Positions 23,433 through 32,304 of a DNA stretch of 64,000 nucleotides are shown here, one piece after another; position 1 is the first letter of the stretch; every line of letters starts with the position of its first letter. The notes under the pieces were generated by a model, which was not told the DNA's origin, ran no database searches, and was given only the letters and a program-made list of their open reading frames with translations. Position numbers and translations under genes: made by a program. This DNA comes from Paenimyroides aestuarii. Its GTDB lineage: Bacteria > Bacteroidota > Bacteroidia > Flavobacteriales > Flavobacteriaceae. The stretch is taken from contig NZ_CP102382.1 of assembly GCF_024628805.1 (NCBI RefSeq), forward strand, positions 1,736,001-1,800,000. Direction: 5' to 3'.

Positions 23433-24857
23433 ATGACCATTACGCAATTTTATCAACAATTAAAAAACACTTTTCCGTTTGAATTAACCTTAAAGCAAGA
23501 CGCCTTTTTAAAAAAGATTTCGCAGTTTGTTTTAAGTGATAATCCCGATGAAATTTTTGTTTTAAAAGGATATGCCGGTACCGGAAAAACCACATTGCTG
23601 TCTAATTTGGTGCATCAATTACCATTTGTAAACAAAAAATATGTAATGTTGGCACCAACGGGTAGAGCTGCCAAAGTAATATCGAATTACGCCAAGCAAC
23701 CTGCATATACCATTCACAAAAAAATTTATTATCCCAAAAAAGATAAAAATTCGGGTGTGGCATTTACCATGCAAGCAAACAAACACAAAAACACCATTTT
23801 TATTGTGGATGAATCGTCAATGATTTCCGATCATGTAACCGATGCAACCATGTACACGCACGGTTCGTTGTTAGACGATTTAATGTATTATGTGTATTCC
23901 GGGCAAAATTGCAAACTCATTATTGTGGGCGATACTGCACAATTACCACCTGTTGGAATGGACGAAAGCCCAGCCTTGAACGAAGATAAATTGGCATTGA
24001 ATTACCAAATGAAAGTCGATTTTATTGAATTGACCGAAGTGATGCGTCAGGAAGAAGATTCAGGAATTTTATACAACGCCACCGAGCTTCGCGAACAGTT
24101 GCAGCAAGAATTTTACGATTTTTTTGAATTCGATGTAAAGCCTTTCAAAGATATTATTCGCTTGCAAGATGGTTATGAAACGCTTGATGCCATTCACGAT
24201 GCCTATTCTAAGAAAGGAACCGAAGAAACTATTTTTATTGTGCGATCAAACAAACGCGCCAACCAATACAACCAGCAAATTAGAACCCGAATTTTAGACA
24301 ACGAAAGCGAAATGAGTGCCGGCGATTACATCATGGTGGTAAAAAATAATTACTTTTGGTTGAAAGATTCCAAAACCACAGATTTTATAGCAAATGGCGA
24401 TATTTTGGAAATTTTACAAATCTATAAACACCACGATTTATATGGATTTCGGTTTGCATCGGTAAAAGTCCGCATGATTGATTACCCCGATATGGATGCC
24501 TTTGATACCATTGTTTTGTTAGATACCTTGCATTCCGAATCGGCAAGTTTAACCTACGAAGAATCGAACCGATTGTATCAGGAAGTGTTGCTAGATTATC
24601 AAGAAGAAACTACTGCTTTTCGGAGAATGCAAAGGGTGAAAAACAATGAATATTTTAATGCCTTGCAAATTAAATTTGCGTATGCAGTAACTTGTCACAA
24701 ATCGCAAGGCGGACAATGGGACACTGTTTTTATAGAACAACCTTATTTGCCAAACGGCATTAATAAAGATTATATGCGCTGGTTATATACCGCACTTACA
24801 CGTGCAAAAGAAAAAGTATATTTAATAGGCTTTAGCGATGATTTTTTTGAAGGGTAG
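23433..24857 (+). CDS. RecD-like ATP-dependent DNA helicase
   Basis: The product is 474 residues from the ATG at 23433 (MTITQFYQQL). Superfamily 1 motifs are in order: Walker A GYAGTGKTT near residue 48, VDESSMIS, GDTAQLPPVG, then the C-terminal AVTCHKSQGGQWDTVFIE and YTALTRAKEKVYLIGF. This is the short RecD2-like form without RecBC partners. It probably unwinds DNA 5' to 3' in repair. It is a single gene followed by kdsB after 90 bp. Confidence 0.92.
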   Translation: MTITQFYQQLKNTFPFELTLKQDAFLKKISQFVLSDNPDEIFVLKGYAGTGKTTLLSNLVHQLPFVNKKYVMLAPTGRAAKVISNYAKQPAYTIHKKIYYPKKDKNSGVAFTMQANKHKNTIFIVDESSMISDHVTDATMYTHGSLLDDLMYYVYSGQNCKLIIVGDTAQLPPVGMDESPALNEDKLALNYQMKVDFIELTEVMRQEEDSGILYNATELREQLQQEFYDFFEFDVKPFKDIIRLQDGYETLDAIHDAYSKKGTEETIFIVRSNKRANQYNQQIRTRILDNESEMSAGDYIMVVKNNYFWLKDSKTTDFIANGDILEILQIYKHHDLYGFRFASVKVRMIDYPDMDAFDTIVLLDTLHSESASLTYEESNRLYQEVLLDYQEETTAFRRMQRVKNNEYFNALQIKFAYAVTCHKSQGGQWDTVFIEQPYLPNGINKDYMRWLYTALTRAKEKVYLIGFSDDFFEG

Positions 24858-24946
24858 ATTTTTCGGTATAGGTTCATATAAAAAACTATGTCCTCTTAAA
24901 ATTGAAACTTCGTTATGTCTAATTCTATGTTGTTAAAAAATATAAA

Positions 24947-25684
24947 ATGAATAATTTAAAAATAATAGCCGTAATACCGGCACGATATGCATCTACACGC
25001 TTTCCTGCTAAATTGGTTCAAGATTTAGGTGGGAAACCAGTGGTAGTGCAAACTTATTTAGCAACGGTTGCCACACAGCTTTTTGATGAGGTTTTAGTGG
25101 CAACCGACCATGAGATTATTTTCAATTTATTAAAACAGCACCATGTAAATGTGGTAATGAGCAGTGATTCGCATAAAAGTGGTAGCGACCGTATTGCCGA
25201 AGTGGTAAAGAATATCGATTGTGATGTCGTAGTAAACGTTCAAGGCGATGAACCTTTTGTGAGTAAAGAAAATTTAGAAAATTTAATTGCTATTTTTAAA
25301 AGCGATCTTGAAAAAAAAATAGATTTGGCATCTTTGATGTTCGAGATTGATGATTTAGAGACAATCAATAATCCAAACAATGTAAAAGTGGTAGTAGATC
25401 AAAACTTGAAAGCTTTGTATTTTTCGAGAGCAACCATTCCGTTTCCGCGAGATGGAAAAGCTTATGTGCCTTATTACCAACATATAGGTGTTTATGCCTA
25501 TCGAAAAAATGCATTATTAGATTTTACTACTTGGCAAATGAAAGGTTTAGAAGCCACTGAAAAGTTGGAACAACTTCGTTATTTAGAATATGGAAGAACC
25601 ATACAAATGGTGCTTACAAACCATATCGGTATTGGTATTGATACTAAAGAAGATTTAGAAAAAGCCCGATTACTTTGGAAGTAA
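24947..25684 (+). CDS. kdsB: CMP-KDO synthetase KdsB
   Basis: KdsB activates 3-deoxy-manno-octulosonate with CTP for lipopolysaccharide core synthesis in the cytoplasm. The 245-residue length is typical. Motifs are [20 protein letters not shown] at the start, [10 protein letters not shown] near residue 98, [13 protein letters not shown] near residue 160 and [13 protein letters not shown] near residue 180. It ends [15 protein letters not shown] hairpin at 25802-25837 closes the unit. Confidence 0.95.
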   Translation: MNNLKIIAVIPARYASTRFPAKLVQDLGGKPVVVQTYLATVATQLFDEVLVATDHEIIFNLLKQHHVNVVMSSDSHKSGSDRIAEVVKNIDCDVVVNVQGDEPFVSKENLENLIAIFKSDLEKKIDLASLMFEIDDLETINNPNNVKVVVDQNLKALYFSRATIPFPRDGKAYVPYYQHIGVYAYRKNALLDFTTWQMKGLEATEKLEQLRYLEYGRTIQMVLTNHIGIGIDTKEDLEKARLLWK

Positions 25685-25801
25685 TACTGATACAGTAATC
25701 GTTTTTATCCAATGGGTTATAATCAATTTTAGATCAATAAATGGAATTTTTTCCATCCATAAATATTTGTGAGTTAAACGGTAGCAACTATACTATAAAA
25801 G

Positions 25802-25837
25802 CAAAGCGTTTCTACTATTAACAGTGGAAACGCTTTG
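25802..25837. terminator. Bidirectional hairpin between kdsB and uvrA
   Basis: CAAAGCGTTTC and GAAACGCTTTG form a perfect 11-bp stem with a 14-nt loop. It lies between convergent genes and is T-rich on the minus-strand side. Confidence 0.7.
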
Positions 25838-25843
25838 TTACAA

Positions 25844-28648
25844 CTACTTCAACTTTTCTTTTAGATAGCTTCCTGTAATTGATTTTTTATTTTTTACAAT
25901 TTCTTCTGGTGTACCGGTTGCTACAACAGTTCCGCCGTTTTTACCACCTTCTGGACCTATATCAATTACATAGTCGGCACATTTTATCATGTCTAAATTG
26001 TGTTCAATCACAATAATAGAATGTCCTTTTTCAATGAGTGCCTGAAATGATTGCAATAATTTCTGAATATCATGGAAATGCAAACCAGTAGTAGGTTCGT
26101 CAAAAATAAACAAAGCACGCTCTTTTACGGCTCCTTTTCCCAAAAATGTCGCTAGTTTTACGCGTTGTGCTTCCCCGCCAGATAGGGTGGAAGAGGATTG
26201 CCCCAATGCTACATATCCCAAACCAACATCCTGCAATGGCTGAATTTTCTGTGCAATTTTATCTTGATTGTGGTTTGTGAAGAATGCCATTGCTTCATCA
26301 ACGGTTAAATTTAAAACGTCAAAAATACTTTTACCTTCAAATTGTACTTCTAAAACTTCTTTTTTAAAGCGTTTTCCTTTACATGCTTCGCATTCTAAAT
26401 GCACATCCGCCATAAATTGCATTTCAATGGTAACCACTCCATCGCCTTTACAAACTTCGCATCGTCCTCCTTCCACATTAAAAGAGAAATGTTTGGGTTG
26501 GTAATTTCGCATTTTTGAAAGTTTTTGTTTGGCAAACAAATCGCGAATATCATCGTATGCTTTGATGTATGAGATAGGGTTTGAACGAGAACTTTTTCCT
26601 ATTGGGTTTTGATCTACATATTCAATGTGTTTAATGTGCGAAAAAGAGCCTGTAATTTCATTGAATTGCCCGGGTTTTTCGCTGGTACCTATTAAGTGCT
26701 TTTCTAATGCAGGATATAATATTTTTTTTACTAGAGTAGATTTTCCGCTACCCGAAACCCCACTCACCATGGTTAAACAATCTAATGGAAACACCACATC
26801 TATGTTTTTTAAATTGTTTTCTCGTGCCCCTTTTACCTCGATAAAGTTTTTAACGGGACGGCGTTTTTTAGGAACTTTAATCTCTAAATCGCCGTTTAAA
26901 TATTTTGCTGTTAATGTATCGGCTTGTAAAATCTCTTTAAAAGTTCCCTGTGCCATCAATTTTCCGCCTAAAACTCCGGCTTCGGGACCAATATCTATGA
27001 TTTCATCGGCAGCTTTCATCACATCTTCGTCGTGTTCCACGATAATTACAGTATTTCCTAAATTCCGAAGGTTTTTTAAAACCTCGATCAATTTTTCTGA
27101 ATCACGCGAATGGAGTCCGATACTTGGCTCGTCTAAAATATACATCGATCCCACCAAACTACTTCCTAACGATGTTGCTAGATTGATACGTTGCGACTCA
27201 CCACCAGAAAGCGTAGCAGACCTGCGGTTGATGGTTAAATAATCCAAACCAACATCGCTTAAAAACTGCAAACGGTTGTTAATTTCCAACAACAATCTCT
27301 TGGCAACTTTGCTTTCAAATTCGTTTAATTTTAACGATTTAAAGAAATCACGCAACTCGTTAATTGGTAAATCAACCAAATCAGAAATGGTTTTGCCACT
27401 CACTTTTACATAGTTGGCTTCGGCACGCAATCGTTTTCCATGGCAAAGATTGCATTTGGTTTTCCCTCGATAGCGCGACAATAACACCCGATTTTGTATT
27501 TTGTAATTGTTTTCTTCTAAATCTTTAAAAAAATAGTTCAATCCCGTAAAATATGAATTTCCTTCCCAAATTAATTGCTTTTGGCTGTCGGTTAATTCAT
27601 AAAAAGGTTTGTGAATTGGAAAATCGAATTTATGGGAATTGTTTACCAATTGATCGCGGTACCACGACATGCTTTCGCCTCGCCACGGATAAATGGCGTT
27701 TTCATAAACCGATAAAGCCGTATTTGGAATAACCAAATCTTCATCGATACCAATTGTGGTTCCAAAACCATCGCATTTAGGGCACGCTCCATAAGGGTTG
27801 TTAAAGCTAAACAAGTGGATATTAGGCTCTAAAAAGGTAATGCCGTCTAATTCAAATTTATTGTTAAACTCCAGCTGTTTGCCGGTTTCCAATTCATGAA
27901 GATACAATACGCCTTTGCCTTCAAAAAAAGCTGTATCTACTGCATCAGACAATCGATTGTAGAAATCTTCATCATGCCGAACCACCAAACGATCAATAAT
28001 CAGCTGTATATCTTCAGATTTGATCTTTTTTGATGCAAATTCTTCAACAAATTCATCAATTCTTTTGGTTTCTTTTTTATAAAATAATCGGGCAAAACCT
28101 TGCTGCAATGCAATTTTTAATTGATCAATTAAGGTGCGTTCTTTTATTTCATATACAGGAGCAAGTAACAACCATTTTGATTCTTCATTGAAATTTTTTA
28201 CTGCATCAATCACATCGGTTACGGTATGTTTTTTTACTTCATTGCCAGATATGGGAGAAAAAGTGGTACCGATTCGGGCATATAAAAGCTTTAAATAATC
28301 ATAAATTTCGGTTGATGTACCAACGGTAGAACGCGCATTGGTGGTATTCACTTTTTGTTCAATCGCAACTGCAGGCGCAATACCTTTAATGTATTCCACT
28401 TTTGGTTTATTAATTCTGCCTAAAAATTGGCGCGCATACGAAGATAAGCTTTCCACATAGCGTCGTTGCCCTTCTGCATAAAGGGTGTCAAAAGCCAAGC
28501 TGGACTTGCCAGATCCCGACAAACCTGTAACTACCACCATTTTGTTTCGCGGAATTACAACATCGATATGTTTTAAATTGTGCAAATGAGCACCTTTGAT
28601 TATGATATTTTGTTTTGGGTCGATTTTCGAAAAATCAGTTTTTTTCAT
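25844..28648 (-). CDS. uvrA: Excinuclease ABC subunit A
   Basis: UvrA is the damage-sensing ATPase of nucleotide excision repair. The 934-residue product has two ABC ATPase halves: Walker A GLSGSGKSS near residue 45 and GVSGSGKST near residue 635. The signatures are TLSGGESQRINLA and TLSGGEAQRVKLA. Zinc fingers include CPKCDGFGT with CNLCHGKR, and CEVCKGDG with CEACKGKR. It is complete and of normal length. It diverges from the sigma factor gene. Confidence 0.97.
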   Translation of the reverse strand: MKKTDFSKIDPKQNIIIKGAHLHNLKHIDVVIPRNKMVVVTGLSGSGKSSLAFDTLYAEGQRRYVESLSSYARQFLGRINKPKVEYIKGIAPAVAIEQKVNTTNARSTVGTSTEIYDYLKLLYARIGTTFSPISGNEVKKHTVTDVIDAVKNFNEESKWLLLAPVYEIKERTLIDQLKIALQQGFARLFYKKETKRIDEFVEEFASKKIKSEDIQLIIDRLVVRHDEDFYNRLSDAVDTAFFEGKGVLYLHELETGKQLEFNNKFELDGITFLEPNIHLFSFNNPYGACPKCDGFGTTIGIDEDLVIPNTALSVYENAIYPWRGESMSWYRDQLVNNSHKFDFPIHKPFYELTDSQKQLIWEGNSYFTGLNYFFKDLEENNYKIQNRVLLSRYRGKTKCNLCHGKRLRAEANYVKVSGKTISDLVDLPINELRDFFKSLKLNEFESKVAKRLLLEINNRLQFLSDVGLDYLTINRRSATLSGGESQRINLATSLGSSLVGSMYILDEPSIGLHSRDSEKLIEVLKNLRNLGNTVIIVEHDEDVMKAADEIIDIGPEAGVLGGKLMAQGTFKEILQADTLTAKYLNGDLEIKVPKKRRPVKNFIEVKGARENNLKNIDVVFPLDCLTMVSGVSGSGKSTLVKKILYPALEKHLIGTSEKPGQFNEITGSFSHIKHIEYVDQNPIGKSSRSNPISYIKAYDDIRDLFAKQKLSKMRNYQPKHFSFNVEGGRCEVCKGDGVVTIEMQFMADVHLECEACKGKRFKKEVLEVQFEGKSIFDVLNLTVDEAMAFFTNHNQDKIAQKIQPLQDVGLGYVALGQSSSTLSGGEAQRVKLATFLGKGAVKERALFIFDEPTTGLHFHDIQKLLQSFQALIEKGHSIIVIEHNLDMIKCADYVIDIGPEGGKNGGTVVATGTPEEIVKNKKSITGSYLKEKLK

Positions 28649-28776
28649 TGCTTGTACATAAAATAACTACAAATTTACGAATTATTAAACGAAGATTATA
28701 CCTTGTGAATTCACAAAAAAATCATATTTGAATGAAAGATTTTTTCTTTAAGTTTTTTTTAAGAATTATTTTTTTA

Positions 28777-28784
28777 TATATTTG
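28777..28784 (+). promoter_or_regulatory. -7 box upstream of the sigma factor gene
   Basis: TATATTTG matches TAnnTTTG. It lies 72 bp before the ATG, leaving a moderately long leader. No clear TTTG is seen at -33. Confidence 0.4.
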
Positions 28785-28856
28785 TTCTTATAACTCTAAA
28801 TAAACAAGCCTATTACATATCTATACTTATAGTAAAAACCTAAAACATAAGTTAAG

Positions 28857-29441
28857 ATGGCAAAAGAAATTTTGTCAGATGCAGTATTAGTTCAACAATA
28901 CGCTTCTGGAAATGAAATGGCTTTGGCGCAATTAATAGAGCGTCACAAATCACGCATATATAGTTTTATTTTTTCAAAAGTAAAAGACCGAGATTTATCA
29001 GATGATATTTTTCAGGAAACCTTTATTAAAGTGATTAATACCATAAAAAAAGAAAATTATAACGAAGAAGGAAAGTTTTTACCTTGGGTAATGCGTATTG
29101 CGCACAACTTGATTATTGATCATTTTAGAAAACAATCTAAGGTGAAAATGCAGCGCGATCAAGAAGAATATTCCATCTTTGGAAAAATGATTGACAATCA
29201 AATGAATATCGAAGCACAGATGATTGCAGGGCAAATTGAAGATGACTTGCACTTGTTGGTTTTGAAACTACCTGAAGATCAGCAGGAAATTATTCGTTTG
29301 CGTTTATACGACGATTTAACTTTTAAAGAAATTGCCGAATTAAATGATATAAGCATCAACACTGCTTTGGGCAGAATGCGTTATGCCATTATTAATCTGC
29401 GAAAAATGATTACCAACAAACAAATAATTTTAAACGATTAA
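28857..29441 (+). CDS. Sigma-70 family (ECF-like) RNA polymerase sigma factor
   Basis: The 194-residue product has sigma region 2 (about residues 12-85: LAQLIERHKSRIYSFIFSKV, DDIFQETFIKVI, then LPWVMRIAHNLIIDHFRK) and region 4 (about 130-185: LPEDQQEIIRLRLYDDLTFK, EIAELNDISINTALGRMRYA). It resembles the flavobacterial ECF sigma that is not next to an anti-sigma gene. A 47-residue gene follows 50 bp downstream in the same direction and may be a regulatory partner. Confidence 0.92.
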   Translation: MAKEILSDAVLVQQYASGNEMALAQLIERHKSRIYSFIFSKVKDRDLSDDIFQETFIKVINTIKKENYNEEGKFLPWVMRIAHNLIIDHFRKQSKVKMQRDQEEYSIFGKMIDNQMNIEAQMIAGQIEDDLHLLVLKLPEDQQEIIRLRLYDDLTFKEIAELNDISINTALGRMRYAIINLRKMITNKQIILND

Positions 29442-29491
29442 ACAATAATAAATCTACTGTGGCGTTATATCATAAAAAATAAACCTTTTCT

Positions 29492-29635
29492 ATGATAAAA
29501 AATTACAAAACCAACAGTAAACAAAAACCTAAACTTTTGCCTAAAACCAGTACTATTGACTTTATTTTAAACTATTCAAAAAGTACAAAAGCGGTAAAAA
29601 AAGGATCATTTCATTTCATAACTTTTCAAAACTGA
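29492..29635 (+). CDS. 47-residue protein downstream of the sigma factor
   Basis: The small frame encodes MIKNYKTNSKQKPKLLPKTS followed by TIDFILNYSKSTKAVKKGSF and HFITFQN. It is basic and lacks membrane segments. The central TIxFxLNYSKS block looks familiar from short proteins behind sigma factor genes in flavobacteria, which supports a real gene. It overlaps the first base of the terminator stem, so the transcript ends exactly at its stop codon. Role unknown; a modulator of the sigma factor is inference. Confidence 0.65.
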   Translation: MIKNYKTNSKQKPKLLPKTSTIDFILNYSKSTKAVKKGSFHFITFQN

Positions 29636-29664
29636 AGAAAGGAACTATAAAAAGTTCCTTTCTT
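29635..29664. terminator. Bidirectional terminator between sigma unit and nth
   Basis: AAGAAAGGAACT and AGTTCCTTTCTT form a perfect 12-bp stem with a 6-nt loop between convergent genes. It is T-rich on the plus strand. Confidence 0.8.
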
Positions 29665-30323
29665 TATTGTTTATGGGTTTTAAGCAGCTCGTTAATGACC
29701 GATTTTTTACCAATTTTTTGCGTAATAAGATCTTTTTCCAATTTCCAACCGCGTGCTGGTGAATATTCGCGACCGTACCAAATCATTTGTAAATGCAGTT
29801 TATTCCAAGTATCTATCGGGAAAATTTTTTTAGCATCAATTTCGGTTTGCACTACATTTTTCCCCGAACTTAAATTCCAACGATACATTAAGCGGTGAAT
29901 ATGCGTATCAACAGGAAAAGCAGGCACATTAAAAGCTTGCGACATGACTACCGAAGCTGTTTTATGCCCCACTGCAGGCAATAATTCTAAGGCGTTGATA
30001 TCTGCCGGAACTTCGCCATTGTATTGATCAATTAAAATTTTACTTAAACCATAAATACCTTTCGATTTCATGGGCGACAAGCCACACGGGCGTATAATGT
30101 CGGCAATTTCTTCTACCGAAAGTTTTACCATATCGTAGGGATTATCGGCTACAGCAAATAATTTTGGGGTAATTTGGTTTACGCGAACATCAGTGCATTG
30201 GGCTGATAACAAAACCGCAACCAATAAAGTATATGGATCTTTATGATCTAACGGAATAGGCACTTCGGGATACAACTTTTCTAATGTATCAATAACAAAA
30301 GCAACTTTTTCTTTTTTGGTCAT
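29664..30323 (-). CDS. nth: Endonuclease III lacking the iron-sulfur cluster
   Basis: Nth removes oxidised pyrimidines and nicks DNA in base excision repair. The 219-residue product has LLSAQCTDVRVNQITPKL, the helix-hairpin-helix LPAVGHKTASVV with the catalytic Lys, and VDTHIHRLMYRW with the catalytic Asp. The C-terminal C-x6-C-x2-C-x5-C loop that binds [4Fe-4S] in E. coli Nth is absent; the end reads YGREYSPARGWKLEKDL with no cysteine. I believe this loss is shared by flavobacterial Nth proteins and is not a local truncation. A DUF4919 gene lies 9 bp upstream. Confidence 0.92.
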   Translation of the reverse strand: MTKKEKVAFVIDTLEKLYPEVPIPLDHKDPYTLLVAVLLSAQCTDVRVNQITPKLFAVADNPYDMVKLSVEEIADIIRPCGLSPMKSKGIYGLSKILIDQYNGEVPADINALELLPAVGHKTASVVMSQAFNVPAFPVDTHIHRLMYRWNLSSGKNVVQTEIDAKKIFPIDTWNKLHLQMIWYGREYSPARGWKLEKDLITQKIGKKSVINELLKTHKQ

Positions 30324-30332
30324 AGGGGTATA

Positions 30333-31091
30333 CTAATTGAACATTTTTGCATATAATTCAAACAAACGAGTAACATCAAAATACAAACCTTTTAATTTTC
30401 CGTTCTCTGCTAATTTTTCCTCCGTCGGTTCTTCATCAATATTTTCATCTGCATTAGAGGCTGTATTTGGATGTTTTATGGTTAAAAGATCATACGATCT
30501 GCCCTCATCATCTCTTAATAATTGCTGCCCACTGACCGGGAATTCTAAAATATTCATCATATAATATTCATGCGAAGTGGAAATAACATCCATTGCAGTA
30601 GCTTGTGAAAAACCGTTGCCAGTTTCAAGCATTGCACCTAATAATTTATCAAATAAATTGGATAGCTTTATATTTTTTTCCGAATCTCCGGTGTAATGAT
30701 AAGCAGCTATTAACGCATCAAAAACGTTTAAATCTATAAATAAATCGTTCTTTAAAACTTTTTCATTATACTTGGCAATCTCTTTCCATTGTTCAGTAGA
30801 GATATTTTCTGAATTATAATAACCATTAATTTTTTCATCAATAGTATGTCTTCTGTTGACATTGTAATCGTTTTGTATAGTACTTCCGTAATATAAGTGA
30901 TGAAAATCATCTACTGTTAAAGTGGTATCTAAAGCGATAAAACGCTCTTTCAAATGCTCAAAAAAATACGGACTTTTTTTGTTGGTGATTTCTTTTTCAA
31001 TGGCTTTATAATCTACTTTTCTTGTAGCATTTGAAACTTGTGCAATGCTATTTAACGAAAATAATAAGGTAACTAGTGTAAATATTTTCAT
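30333..31091 (-). CDS. DUF4919 domain exported protein
   Basis: The product is 252 residues from the ATG at 31091, chosen because a Sec signal peptide (MKIFTLVTLLFSLNSIAQ) starts there. The body matches DUF4919 in shape: YKAIEKEI near the start, TLTVDDFHHLYYGS, a helical middle and a C-terminal TRLFELYAKMF. Function is unknown. It is 9 bp upstream of nth on the same strand and diverges from bcp. Confidence 0.75.
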   Translation of the reverse strand: MKIFTLVTLLFSLNSIAQVSNATRKVDYKAIEKEITNKKSPYFFEHLKERFIALDTTLTVDDFHHLYYGSTIQNDYNVNRRHTIDEKINGYYNSENISTEQWKEIAKYNEKVLKNDLFIDLNVFDALIAAYHYTGDSEKNIKLSNLFDKLLGAMLETGNGFSQATAMDVISTSHEYYMMNILEFPVSGQQLLRDDEGRSYDLLTIKHPNTASNADENIDEEPTEEKLAENGKLKGLYFDVTRLFELYAKMFN

Positions 31092-31138
31092 GTTTGTAAG
31101 GAATTTATTAGATTTAACAAATAAACAAAAAAATAATA

Positions 31139-31591
31139 ATGAATACAATAAAAATAGGCGACAAGGCTCCTGACTTTTCAGGTGTCGATCAAAACGGATC
31201 CATCATAACATTAAATGATTTCAAAGGAAAAAAAATAGTTTTGTTTTTTTATCCAAAAGCTTCTACTCCTGGTTGCACAGCCGAAGCGTGTGATTTACAA
31301 AACAACATTGACCGCTTTATTGCTCAAAATTATCAATTGATTGGCGTGAGTGCCGATTCGCAAAAACGACAGTTAAATTTCGCTACAAAAAATAAGCTGC
31401 AATATCCGCTATTGGCCGATGAAGATAAACAGATTATCAATGCATATGGTGTTTGGGGACCAAAAAAATTTATGGGTAAAGAGTTCGACGGCATTCACAG
31501 AACTACTTTTATTATAGATGAGAAGGGTATTGTGGAAGATATTATTTATAAAGTAAAAACAAAAGAACATACCCAGCAAATATTAAAATAA
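31139..31591 (+). CDS. bcp: Thioredoxin-dependent peroxiredoxin Bcp
   Basis: Bcp reduces hydroperoxides using a peroxidatic cysteine. The 150-residue product starts IGDKAPDFSGVDQNG and has FFYPKASTPGCTAEACDLQN. The peroxidatic Cys is in PGCT and the resolving Cys five residues later (atypical two-Cys form). GVSADSQKRQLNFATKN and GIHRTTFIIDEKG follow. Full length and complete motifs. Confidence 0.96.
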   Translation: MNTIKIGDKAPDFSGVDQNGSIITLNDFKGKKIVLFFYPKASTPGCTAEACDLQNNIDRFIAQNYQLIGVSADSQKRQLNFATKNKLQYPLLADEDKQIINAYGVWGPKKFMGKEFDGIHRTTFIIDEKGIVEDIIYKVKTKEHTQQILK

Positions 31592-31616
31592 AGCGTTTAT
31601 TAAACGCTTTATTTTA
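31590..31616. terminator. Terminator between bcp and the SUFU-domain gene
   Basis: AAAGCGTTTA and TAAACGCTTT form a perfect 10-bp stem with a 1-nt gap, between convergent genes. ATTTTAAG follows. Confidence 0.65.
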
Positions 31617-31619
31617 AGT

Positions 31620-32276
31620 TTATTTTCTGTTTAAGTCTGTGATTAATAACGGATTATCTTCTTTTAATTTGTTGATTAATTTTTCAACTTCACTTCGTGT
31701 GGAATGAGCTTTTAAATGCTCTAATTCTTTTTGGGTAATTCCTACCATTTGTAAAAACGAAACTTCACCATGCGGCGTGTTGATTTTTCCCAATTCGGGA
31801 TCTAATGTAAAAACCAAACCCACAATTTCGGTTTCGGTATTTGCTCTAATAGGGCCATTTGTGGGTATATATTGATTTTCTTCAAACCAATTACCCGAAT
31901 TAAAAACATAACGCGCCAAGTTGTTCATCAAACCAATCACCCAAGTAGGTTCATCTGTATCGCCTTCAAAAGGTTTTAGTCTAAAAGTAAACTCAAATCC
32001 CCATTTGCTAAATTCTCCGTTTAAAGCTTCTTCGTTGTAATAAAGCTCCGACATTCCGTAGCTCACCAAATGTTTGTGAGGAGTTTGTTTGTTGGTATTG
32101 TAAATGCTTGCCCCATCGATAGGATCGGTGCCGCCTACCATAAAGTGAATGCCGCACAATGGACCATAATGCTTAGGTTCTTGTTGGGGATATAGCTTTT
32201 CTAATTGCTCATCTATTTGCAACCATCCCACAGCATCTTCTTCGGTGTAGATTTTTTGATATTCTTCTTTTGTCAT
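31620..32276 (-). CDS. Suppressor-of-fused (SUFU) domain protein
   Basis: The 218-residue product shows the SUFU-like domain. HFMVGGTDPIDGASIYNTNK near residue 45, HLVSYGMSELYYNEEA near residue 69, KWGFEFTFRLKP near residue 92 and TEIVGLVFTLDPELGKINTPHGEVSFLQMVGIT near residue 149 follow the family order. In bacteria these proteins often act as immunity proteins for polymorphic toxins. No toxin gene is adjacent here, so a housekeeping or orphan immunity role is equally possible. Confidence 0.85.
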   Translation of the reverse strand: MTKEEYQKIYTEEDAVGWLQIDEQLEKLYPQQEPKHYGPLCGIHFMVGGTDPIDGASIYNTNKQTPHKHLVSYGMSELYYNEEALNGEFSKWGFEFTFRLKPFEGDTDEPTWVIGLMNNLARYVFNSGNWFEENQYIPTNGPIRANTETEIVGLVFTLDPELGKINTPHGEVSFLQMVGITQKELEHLKAHSTRSEVEKLINKLKEDNPLLITDLNRK

Positions 32277-32304
32277 CGTTCTATTCTAAATTATTCTTCT
32301 TCGA

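Noticed and set aside
29664..30323. Truncation or frameshift of nth
   Set aside because: The C-terminus lacks the cysteines but continues with a normal-looking basic helix. I recall the same form in other flavobacteria, so it is treated as intact.
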